From the NCBI GenBank assembly GCA_037101405.1, contig AP017965.1:1-64000 (forward strand): DNA of 64,000 nucleotides. Direction: 5' to 3'. Source of the DNA: Candidatus Megaera polyxenophila. Its GTDB lineage: Bacteria; Pseudomonadota; Alphaproteobacteria; Rickettsiales; Rickettsiaceae. Position 1 is the first letter of the stretch; each line of letters opens with the position of its first letter. Below the pieces are notes generated by a model. The model had not been told where the DNA came from, made no database searches, and saw only the letters and a program-made list of their open reading frames with translations. Shown here piece by piece: positions 9,050 through 16,299 of this stretch. A program made the translations under genes and the position numbers.

Positions 9050-10692
9050 ATTCATTTTGCAGGCAAGTTCTTATAGCACTTGTAATACCCACTCTGATTA
9101 CTGTAGGAGTTAACGGCATGGTATTTGCATCCCGTGTTAATCCGCAAATTGCCAACATCAGTTATTGGTATGATGATTCAGATATTAGAGGAGTTATTAA
9201 AAGCCGTCTTGGTGATAGTGTATATATTGCACCTGCAGTACCAAACAATTCCGAATTGATCAGAGATGCTGCAGCAGCTGCTTTGCTTGAGGCACAAGCG
9301 GGAAAACCTGCACTGATACCGGTAAATCTGAATAATAGTCACTGGACGGGTATTGCAATCAGGACGAAGCTTGATGGTAATATTATCGTATTTTACAACG
9401 ATTCTTTCGGTACTCCTATTGGCGGGGAGGGAAGCCAAAGCGACCGCTATATTGAGGCCATAAAGAAGATTCTACCTACAGCAGAAATCGTTGACTTACG
9501 GGTTCATCAGCAGAATGACGGATCGAGTTGCGGTGCATTTACGGCTGAGAATCTGATAGCTTTAGCTGGTTTAACCCAAGTAAACCTGACTCCTGAAGCA
9601 GCAAGAGAGTTACTTGCAAAAATTAATGATGCCAGAACCATCCGTATTCTGCAGCTTGGAAGCCTCGAGGCAAAAATAATAACGACCGCTGAAATAATAG
9701 CAGGAAGTATGGCCGGCAAGTATGCGGAAGCAGTAAGCGGAGTTGCCTTTTCTGATATGGCAAATTTTGCCGGTGCTACAATGGACAGACTTACACATCT
9801 GTATTTGATTGATACAGGCAATATTGGTGTATCTAGCGGAGAGGGAGAATCAGATTATGGCTTATGGGTCAAGGGAAGTTATGGGAGCGGCATATTCAAA
9901 CCTCAAGCTTCTCTGCAAGTAAAGCAGAAATCTACTGGAGTATCTATCGGTTTTGATGGCAAGATGGATGATGATACTATTATTGGTATTGCTTTAAATC
10001 ATAATCAGACAAAACTTAAGCCAAAATCTGCTCCTGAAATTGTAGTAAGTAATATTAGTAACAATACCGGTAGCAAGTTTAGCGGGGATATCAGATCACT
10101 CATCGGTAGTTTTTATGGAAGTATCAACATGAGTGAAAGGTTGGTACTCAGCGGTGAGGCTAGGCTAGGTCAGGTTGATGCTAAAATGAATTATCAGTCC
10201 TTGATTAATGGAAATAGCAGATTCAGGTTAAAAGGGGAGTTACTTGGGGGATCGCTAACGGCTGATTATTATTATCCAATCGGCAAACTGTTTTTCGTTC
10301 CAAACCTTGGGGTTTCGTATGAGACCGTAAGATTCAAGGGCAAGAATCAGAGAAATTTAAAAATCGGCAAGCTTACTATCCGCAGACCTGCAATTATGGG
10401 AGGAATTGCTCTAACAGGTGTTTTTGAAATTGGAGGATGTCAATTAGTTCCTGAAATCAGAGCAGGTTATGAAGCAGGATTTTCTGTTAAATCAAATAGA
10501 CTAAAGATAAGTAATAGCAGCGGCATGACTCTTTCTGATTACAGGATACCTGTGCCAAAGGATACATACAGACTTGGAGCAAGTATGGGCATTGCTTTTT
10601 CAAGATTTGAGGCAAGTGCCGGTTATGAGAGAACAGGCTACAAGCATTATTTAGGAAACAGCTTTTATGGAAAGCTGCGGATTAATATTTAA
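9046..10692 (+). CDS. Autotransporter with Ulp1-type (C48) cysteine protease passenger
   Basis: Residues 1-29 form a signal peptide. The passenger has the Ulp1/SENP catalytic pattern: His99 in NNSHWTGIAI, Asp119 in FYNDSFG, Gln155/156 in HQQNDG, and Cys162 in GSSCGAF. From about residue 270 to 548 the protein alternates amphipathic strands with Gly and aromatic residues (YGLWVKGSYGSG, then about 12 strands, ending YGKLRINI). This is typical of an autotransporter beta-barrel, except that the last residue is Ile rather than Phe. C48 proteases cleave SUMO/ubiquitin-like tags in eukaryotes, so a surface-exposed protease acting on host proteins is plausible (inference). The start overlaps the rep stop codon by 4 bases. 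Confidence 0.85.
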   Translation: MNSFCRQVLIALVIPTLITVGVNGMVFASRVNPQIANISYWYDDSDIRGVIKSRLGDSVYIAPAVPNNSELIRDAAAAALLEAQAGKPALIPVNLNNSHWTGIAIRTKLDGNIIVFYNDSFGTPIGGEGSQSDRYIEAIKKILPTAEIVDLRVHQQNDGSSCGAFTAENLIALAGLTQVNLTPEAARELLAKINDARTIRILQLGSLEAKIITTAEIIAGSMAGKYAEAVSGVAFSDMANFAGATMDRLTHLYLIDTGNIGVSSGEGESDYGLWVKGSYGSGIFKPQASLQVKQKSTGVSIGFDGKMDDDTIIGIALNHNQTKLKPKSAPEIVVSNISNNTGSKFSGDIRSLIGSFYGSINMSERLVLSGEARLGQVDAKMNYQSLINGNSRFRLKGELLGGSLTADYYYPIGKLFFVPNLGVSYETVRFKGKNQRNLKIGKLTIRRPAIMGGIALTGVFEIGGCQLVPEIRAGYEAGFSVKSNRLKISNSSGMTLSDYRIPVPKDTYRLGASMGIAFSRFEASAGYERTGYKHYLGNSFYGKLRINI

Positions 10693-10726
10693 CATTTAAC
10701 TCTGAAAATTGTTAGGGAGAGTGGTT

Positions 10727-10909
10727 ATGAAAAACAAACAGGAGGAAATTAAGGAACTAATTGGCCACATTCTGAATAAACTGGAGAAGCTAGAGCAGAA
10801 AATAGAAAAACAGAATGAGGATTTAAGAATCTTTCTTGTAGGTAAGGATTCAAGCTATGAACCTAGTAACCTGTTAATTGCACAGCAGAAGGCAACTAGA
10901 ACCTTATAG
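10727..10909 (+). CDS. Short coiled-coil protein, 3' end truncated by IS
   Basis: A 60-residue product with charged heptad-like helices (IKELIGHILNKLEKLEQKIE). The ATG at 10727 follows a good Shine-Dalgarno (GGGAGAG); an upstream in-frame start at 10709 is less likely. The stop codon TAG at 10907-10909 is the first three bases of the IS end, so the native C-terminus has been lost. Function unknown. It is the last thing left of the sequence upstream of the broken tra operon. Confidence 0.55.
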   Translation: MKNKQEEIKELIGHILNKLEKLEQKIEKQNEDLRIFLVGKDSSYEPSNLLIAQQKATRTL

Positions 10910-11160
10910 TGGACTGAAAAATCAAGACAAATTTTTGTAGATTTTGTTTCCTATTATCATGCTGCATTTTGTAATGCATTGAGATAAACATCCATAGGTT
11001 TTTTATAACCAATACTAGAATGAAATCTTCTATTATTATATTTATCTACATATATGTTAATCCCCTCCCTAAGTTCTGAGATATTGTTAAATTCATTTAT
11101 AAATATACAATTATATTTTAGAGTCTTAAAAAATCTCTCCATAACAATGTTATCGATGCT
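10907..11160 (-). mobile_element. Truncated IS3-family copy (254 bp end fragment)
   Basis: This is identical over its length to the start of the complete element beginning at 11163. It carries the terminal repeat TAGTGGACTGAA and the 3' end of the transposase gene (last codon region at 10957). It stops at GATGCT, exactly where the next copy's TATAGTGG begins. The block 10905-11160 is a perfect tandem duplicate of 11161-11416. Either one IS inserted in another and a deletion followed, or the end was duplicated. Confidence 0.9.
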
Positions 11161-11162
11161 TA

Positions 11163-12481
11163 TAGTGGACTGAAAAATCAAGACAAATTTTTGTAGATTT
11201 TGTTTCCTATTATCATGCTGCATTTTGTAATGCATTGAGATAAACATCCATAGGTTTTTTATAACCAATACTAGAATGAAATCTTCTATTATTATATTTA
11301 TCTACATATATGTTAATCCCCTCCCTAAGTTCTGAGATATTGTTAAATTCATTTATAAATATACAATTATATTTTAGAGTCTTAAAAAATCTCTCCATAA
11401 CAATGTTATCGATGCTTCTGCCTTTACCGTTCATAGAGATTTGTATACCGTATTTCTCGAGTATTTTTATATGTTCTGAGCCGGTATACTGACTACCTTG
11501 ATCACTATTGAATATCAGCGGAGGTGGGTACTTACTAAGAGCGTCTTCTAAAATACTCGTTACAAGGCTTGCATCCATTGAATTTGACAGTTTATAACTC
11601 AATATAGCTTTACTGTGCCAATCTATAATTGCTGCCATATACATAAAGCCTATCGGGGTTCTAATGTATGTTATATCCCCGCTCCATACTTCATTTGATC
11701 TTGGTACGTATACAGACCGACTACCGTTATATATTTGCCAATAAGGCTCAAGGAGATATGGATATATCTTATGATCTTTATTCTGCATAGAGATAGATTT
11801 CTTTTTCTTTGGATAAATAGCCTCTATACCCATAATACCCATGTATTTGAGAGTACGATCTCTACCAATATTTAATCCTTCCTCTAATAAAGATTTATAA
11901 ATAAAACGATAACCATACTCTGGATTATCTGTATATATTTCATCTATTCTATCCATAATCTTTTTGTTGTATAAGCTCATTATTTGGGGCTGATAATAAA
12001 GCATAGATCTATTTATCTTCAATAATTCGCATTGTCTTGCCATTGATAATTCTTTCAGCTTGGAATCGACAAGATCTCGTTTATTTGCTATATCCAAGCC
12101 GTTTAGCTTTCCCAACGCCCAGTCCCTCTCTATTGTAGCCTTCCCCAGAGCTTTTGCTAATTCATCATTTTGAGATTTTAACTCCTCAATTTCTGTTTTG
12201 TACTCACTGACTACTTTTGCCGGCTCAAAAGCCATTGATGCATTACTTAAAAAATGCTTCTTCCAATTTTGAATAGTCTTTGGAGTAATTTCATATTTCT
12301 TTGATAATTGAGATATAGTTACCTCCGATTCTAGTAATTCCAACACTACTTTAGTTTTATATTCTGCACTGAAATTTTTAATATGCTTTTTTGTCATATA
12401 TTTAAATTATGTTTCTTTTAATTTTATATCTTTTGCGAAACAAAACTATTGATTTTACTGTCTGACTTCTTCAGTCCACTA
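11163..12481 (-). mobile_element. Complete IS3-family element, copy 1 (1319 bp)
   Basis: Ends are TAGTGGACTGAAAAATCA and its inverted partner TGACTTCTTCAGTCCACTA; an outer TA may belong to the repeat. It contains one transposase gene and has the same length as the copy at 14407-15725. No convincing target duplication flanks it, as expected if recombination has exchanged the flanks. To its right lies the interior of trbI. Confidence 0.9.
11213..12397 (-). CDS. IS3-family transposase, single fused frame
   Basis: A 394-residue DDE transposase. It has an N-terminal helix-turn-helix (about residues 10-45), a Leu/Glu coiled segment (60-95), an HTH_21-like region, and an rve integrase core with Asp in WSGDITYI, Asp in IFNSDQGSQY and Glu in IVMERFFKTL. 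In most IS3-family elements OrfA and OrfB are joined by programmed frameshifting. Here both are in one uninterrupted frame. ATG start inside the IS; intact and probably active. Confidence 0.92.
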   Translation of the reverse strand: MTKKHIKNFSAEYKTKVVLELLESEVTISQLSKKYEITPKTIQNWKKHFLSNASMAFEPAKVVSEYKTEIEELKSQNDELAKALGKATIERDWALGKLNGLDIANKRDLVDSKLKELSMARQCELLKINRSMLYYQPQIMSLYNKKIMDRIDEIYTDNPEYGYRFIYKSLLEEGLNIGRDRTLKYMGIMGIEAIYPKKKKSISMQNKDHKIYPYLLEPYWQIYNGSRSVYVPRSNEVWSGDITYIRTPIGFMYMAAIIDWHSKAILSYKLSNSMDASLVTSILEDALSKYPPPLIFNSDQGSQYTGSEHIKILEKYGIQISMNGKGRSIDNIVMERFFKTLKYNCIFINEFNNISELREGINIYVDKYNNRRFHSSIGYKKPMDVYLNALQNAA

Positions 12482-12483
12482 TA

Positions 12484-12745
12484 TCTGGAGAAGGAGCGTG
12501 TAAGAGCAAGCGGGGAGAAAGATCTGTTTTTTGGGATGATAGGTAACGAGTTACAGAAACTTATTGAAGAGACGGTTATGGCTTATAAGAGCAGGCAAGT
12601 AAAAATCATCTACTCAAGTTATGGCGGAATATTCGGCCAGGATGTGCGCTCAATCTCAGGAGAGGTGCACGCAAAAATAATTCAAACTCTACAATCAAAA
12701 AGTAATAAGGGGGATAACCTGGCGCCTGATGCAACAACAAAATAA
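12484..12745 (+). pseudogene. trbI: trbI, C-terminal part only (5' end lost at IS)
   Basis: The reading frame enters from the IS end. The remaining roughly 87 residues (NELQKLIEETVMAYKSRQ, VKIIYSSYGGIFGQDVRSIS, EVHAKII) match the C-terminal half of F-type TrbI in pattern: L-x-x-x-L-x-x-x-Y, then VI-V-S-x-x-V-G-x-DIT-EI. TrbI is a small inner-membrane protein linked to pilus dynamics. The membrane segment expected at its N-terminus is missing. The position directly before traW (as in F: traC-trbI-traW-traU) supports the call. An ORF starting within the IS at 12449 could still produce a fusion protein. Confidence 0.65.
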
Positions 12746-12986
12746 ATACAAAAAATACAGGAATGATATGAGGAACAAACTAGAGAAAAAGCAACCGGGC
12801 TTTGAGTTTAACTGGAAAAACAAATTGGCTATCTGGCTTGTTATAGTCTTTATTGCCATGTCTATAGGCTATAGGTCAAAAACAGCGGAAAAGCGTTACC
12901 ATGCTGATATTGAAGAGCTATTGCTTAAGAGGAAAGAAGCAGAAATGCCTCCTTTAAGGGAAGAAGAATATCAAAATGAAAAATAA
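12729..12986 (+). CDS. Small single-TM protein in tra operon
   Basis: An 85-residue basic protein with one membrane helix (KLAIWLVIVFIAMSIGY, about residues 36-53) followed by a charged helix. It overlaps the trbI remnant by 17 bases; a second possible start is the ATG at 12768 with AGGA upstream. No family recognised. Its place between trbI and traW suggests a transfer-apparatus accessory protein. Confidence 0.6.
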   Translation: MQQQNKYKKYRNDMRNKLEKKQPGFEFNWKNKLAIWLVIVFIAMSIGYRSKTAEKRYHADIEELLLKRKEAEMPPLREEEYQNEK

Positions 12987-13037
12987 GGGATAGCGATAAT
13001 AAAAAACACGGAAACATACAGAAAAGGAGATGAGGTA

Positions 13038-13289
13038 ATGAGAAGAGAATGTAACTCTAAAATAAAGCAGGATGTGGTTAAAAATAAGAACTTAACATTT
13101 TTTCATAGAACGGTTCTTTTAGAAGAAGGGTTAATTGTTAGCACGGTTATTAGTACGGGAATATTTTTACTGGACTCCCGGGAGAATTTTAAATTATTGG
13201 AGTTTGTCTGGTTATTCATATTCACTTTTGTAGGTACCAGAATTATTCAGAGAATTCATGGAAGAGAAAAAGGAGGAGCAGGTAAATAA
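13038..13289 (+). CDS. Small two-TM protein in tra operon
   Basis: An 83-residue protein with hydrophobic segments at about 27-46 and 55-70. A strong ribosome-binding site (AAGGAGATGAGG) lies just ahead of the ATG. Family unknown. It ends 5 bases before traW and is clearly in the same operon. Confidence 0.65.
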   Translation: MRRECNSKIKQDVVKNKNLTFFHRTVLLEEGLIVSTVISTGIFLLDSRENFKLLEFVWLFIFTFVGTRIIQRIHGREKGGAGK

Positions 13290-13294
13290 ACATT

Positions 13295-13996
13295 ATGAAA
13301 AAAGCGGGGATAGCGATTGTATTATATGTTTTTATTCTAAGCAACTCGGTATCTGCTAAAGATTTTGGTAACCGTGGGGGAAATTATCCGGTAGCAGAAG
13401 AAAGTATTTTACTTATGTTTCAAAAAAAACTCGGCGCTCTTGATTTAAAAAAGGAAGAAGAAAGAATGCGCAAGGTAGCAGAAGAAAGGGTTAAGAATCC
13501 TGCTCCCGTTTCAGGCATAGTGCCTGCCAAAGAAACAAGGGAGTTTTGGCACGATCCGACTTATATCCTAACTGAGGATGCGGTATTACCTTGCGGCCGA
13601 GTGCTATACAGAGCAGGGACAGCAGTAAATCCCTTGGATTACATGGACCTGGATCGCAGATTGTTCTTCGTCGACGGAAGGGAAGAGAAACAGGTAGAGT
13701 GGTTAAAAGGTCAGTTGTTACCGGAAGAGCGCAGCTTCGATAAGAAAATAGAGGATAGGATTATTTTAGTAGGCGGAAGTCCGGTGGAGCTACAGGATAA
13801 GTTAGGATTCGAAGTATATTTTGATCAGGCTGGGGAACTTACGACCAGATTCGGTATTAAGGGAAGTCCTGGGTTAGCTGAGCAGGACGGAAAAAAGTTG
13901 AAAATAGTTGAGGTAGCCCTTGATGAGGAAGAAGCAGGATTGGTACCGGGCACACATTTAAATAAAAAGAAAATTATAAATCATGAGCGTAACTAA
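13295..13996 (+). CDS. traW: F-type conjugation protein TraW
   Basis: 233 residues, close to F TraW (about 210). The signal peptide is residues 1-21 (ending SVSA-KDFG). Typical TraW features follow: the DFG-x-x-G-x-x-YPVAEES start of the mature protein, an FWHDPTY-like segment, and a C-terminal region with FDQAGELTTRFGIKGSP, in which the RFGIxxxP motif is the family hallmark. TraW is periplasmic and needed for F-pilus assembly with TraU and TrbC. It overlaps the traU start by 14 bases. Confidence 0.9.
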   Translation: MKKAGIAIVLYVFILSNSVSAKDFGNRGGNYPVAEESILLMFQKKLGALDLKKEEERMRKVAEERVKNPAPVSGIVPAKETREFWHDPTYILTEDAVLPCGRVLYRAGTAVNPLDYMDLDRRLFFVDGREEKQVEWLKGQLLPEERSFDKKIEDRIILVGGSPVELQDKLGFEVYFDQAGELTTRFGIKGSPGLAEQDGKKLKIVEVALDEEEAGLVPGTHLNKKKIINHERN

Positions 13997-14406
13997 AACT
14001 TTGCGGGGGAGCTCGAGTAAAATGATAAATTTGCTAAATAAGAGCAAAAAAAAAGTAGGATACAAACAGGGGAAGAGTCAGGTCTATAAGGGATGGGATT
14101 TTCGAGGTTATAACTTGCTTATAGACCTTGCAGAGCGTAAGAAAAAACAAATAGCAATTTTAATAATAGCTATATTTATTCCCGTTTCAGCAAATGCCAG
14201 TCTGACATGTAAGGGTCATTTTGTCAATCCGATAACCGATATTTGCTGGAGCTGTTTATTACCGATTTCGATCGGGACTCCCCCGACCGGTATAGAGATC
14301 GGCAAGGGATCGGCACCGAAGAAACGGGATACTAAGAACCCTAAAAGTCCTATCTGTATCTGCAGTAAAGGAACTCCCCCGATACCAATACCGGGTATTT
14401 CCATTA
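13983..14406 (+). pseudogene. traU: traU, N-terminal part (interrupted by IS)
   Basis: About 141 residues remain of a protein normally near 330. After a long cytoplasmic-looking leader and a signal-like hydrophobic stretch (IAILIIAIFIPVSANA), the TraU signature appears: GHFVNPITDICWSCLLPISI, then SPICICS and PIPIPGISI, where the IS begins. TraU is required for F-type DNA transfer and pilus assembly. The remaining two-thirds of the gene does not occur after the IS, where traH sequence starts instead. Confidence 0.88.
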
Positions 14407-15725
14407 TAGTGGACTGAAAAATCAAGACAAATTTTTGTAGATTTTGTTTCCTATTATCATGCTGCATTTTGTAATGCATTGAGATAAACATCCATAGGTT
14501 TTTTATAACCAATACTAGAATGAAATCTTCTATTATTATATTTATCTACATATATGTTAATCCCCTCCCTAAGTTCTGAGATATTGTTAAATTCATTTAT
14601 AAATATACAATTATATTTTAGAGTCTTAAAAAATCTCTCCATAACAATGTTATCGATGCTTCTGCCTTTACCGTTCATAGAGATTTGTATACCGTATTTC
14701 TCGAGTATTTTTATATGTTCTGAGCCGGTATACTGACTACCTTGATCACTATTGAATATCAGCGGAGGTGGGTACTTACTAAGAGCGTCTTCTAAAATAC
14801 TCGTTACAAGGCTTGCATCCATTGAATTTGACAGTTTATAACTCAATATAGCTTTACTGTGCCAATCTATAATTGCTGCCATATACATAAAGCCTATCGG
14901 GGTTCTAATGTATGTTATATCCCCGCTCCATACTTCATTTGATCTTGGTACGTATACAGACCGACTACCGTTATATATTTGCCAATAAGGCTCAAGGAGA
15001 TATGGATATATCTTATGATCTTTATTCTGCATAGAGATAGATTTCTTTTTCTTTGGATAAATAGCCTCTATACCCATAATACCCATGTATTTGAGAGTAC
15101 GATCTCTACCAATATTTAATCCTTCCTCTAATAAAGATTTATAAATAAAACGATAACCATACTCTGGATTATCTGTATATATTTCATCTATTCTATCCAT
15201 AATCTTTTTGTTGTATAAGCTCATTATTTGGGGCTGATAATAAAGCATAGATCTATTTATCTTCAATAATTCGCATTGTCTTGCCATTGATAATTCTTTC
15301 AGCTTGGAATCGACAAGATCTCGTTTATTTGCTATATCCAAGCCGTTTAGCTTTCCCAACGCCCAGTCCCTCTCTATTGTAGCCTTCCCCAGAGCTTTTG
15401 CTAATTCATCATTTTGAGATTTTAACTCCTCAATTTCTGTTTTGTACTCACTGACTACTTTTGCCGGCTCAAAAGCCATTGATGCATTACTTAAAAAATG
15501 CTTCTTCCAATTTTGAATAGTCTTTGGAGTAATTTCATATTTCTTTGATAATTGAGATATAGTTACCTCCGATTCTAGTAATTCCAACACTACTTTAGTT
15601 TTATATTCTGCACTGAAATTTTTAATATGCTTTTTTGTCATATATTTAAATTATGTTTCTTTTAATTTTATATCTTTTGCGAAACAAAACTATTGATTTT
15701 ACTGTCTGACTTCTTCAGTCCACTA
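14407..15725 (-). mobile_element. Complete IS3-family element, copy 2 (1319 bp)
   Basis: As far as I can read, it is the same element as 11163-12481, with identical ends and length. The left flank is traU and the right flank is the interior of traH, and there is no matching target duplication. This is the pattern expected when two copies recombine and delete the DNA between them. Confidence 0.93.
14457..15641 (-). CDS. IS3-family transposase, copy 2
   Basis: The 394-residue translation is identical to that of copy 1, including the DDE residues and the single fused frame. Identity between copies implies recent transposition or gene conversion. Confidence 0.92.
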   Translation of the reverse strand: MTKKHIKNFSAEYKTKVVLELLESEVTISQLSKKYEITPKTIQNWKKHFLSNASMAFEPAKVVSEYKTEIEELKSQNDELAKALGKATIERDWALGKLNGLDIANKRDLVDSKLKELSMARQCELLKINRSMLYYQPQIMSLYNKKIMDRIDEIYTDNPEYGYRFIYKSLLEEGLNIGRDRTLKYMGIMGIEAIYPKKKKSISMQNKDHKIYPYLLEPYWQIYNGSRSVYVPRSNEVWSGDITYIRTPIGFMYMAAIIDWHSKAILSYKLSNSMDASLVTSILEDALSKYPPPLIFNSDQGSQYTGSEHIKILEKYGIQISMNGKGRSIDNIVMERFFKTLKYNCIFINEFNNISELREGINIYVDKYNNRRFHSSIGYKKPMDVYLNALQNAA

Positions 15726-15726
15726 T

Positions 15727-16296
15727 ATATTCGGTACCAAAGGGGAGTCAAGCAGGGTAGAGATGTATGTTTGTGATGAGAAGAAAAAATGCCTTGATCC
15801 TAAGGTAGTAGTAACAACATTAACGGTGAAGGATACATTATACGGCAAAATCGGTACTATACTGGATAGCCTTGTTGACAAGGTAGAGGAAGATTCCAAA
15901 GATCCTATTTTAAGTGACGAGGAAATGGCTTTAATTGAATATTCCTCAATTCCGATCATTCCTCTTATCCAGCAGGAACTTTCCAGGCACGGTGATAAAA
16001 CAAACATTTTCCTGAGAAACACGGAATTCATCGATGTAATCTGTTATGAGGTGATGAGCGGCTTTTTTGAAGGGATCCTGCATAAAACCCTGAAAGAAGT
16101 AAGAGCCCTGGAATTTGCCCAGGTTGATAGCGGAAAAATAGAGAGATACCTTGATACGGCACAGGAAGTACTATCGATGCTGCGTCATACTAAAGAACAT
16201 GCTTACAGCAGGTTGGTAGTGATCATGCAGGCCAAAGAGAGATTACGCCAGCAGGAAGCTGAATTTGATCTTATTTTTGAAAAACTGGGGGCCTAA
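15727..16296 (+). pseudogene. traH: traH, C-terminal part (5' end lost at IS)
   Basis: Open from the IS edge (IFGTKGESSRVEMYVCDEKK) to the stop at 16296, about 189 residues against some 450 in complete TraH. Content fits the TraH C-terminal half: a YSSIPIIPLIQQ segment, then helical SGFFEGILHKTLKEV and a coiled C-terminus. An ATG at 15763 could allow internal initiation. TraH is an outer-membrane-associated pilus assembly protein. The stop is 3 bases from the traG start. Confidence 0.82.
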
Positions 16297-16299
16297 AAG

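Noticed and set aside
10957-11268. ORF of 103 residues on the minus strand
   Set aside because: It is a chimera of the duplicated IS end and the next copy; no separate gene.
14216-14512. ORF of 98 residues on the minus strand
   Set aside because: It crosses the traU/IS border and is antisense to traU; an artefact of the junction.
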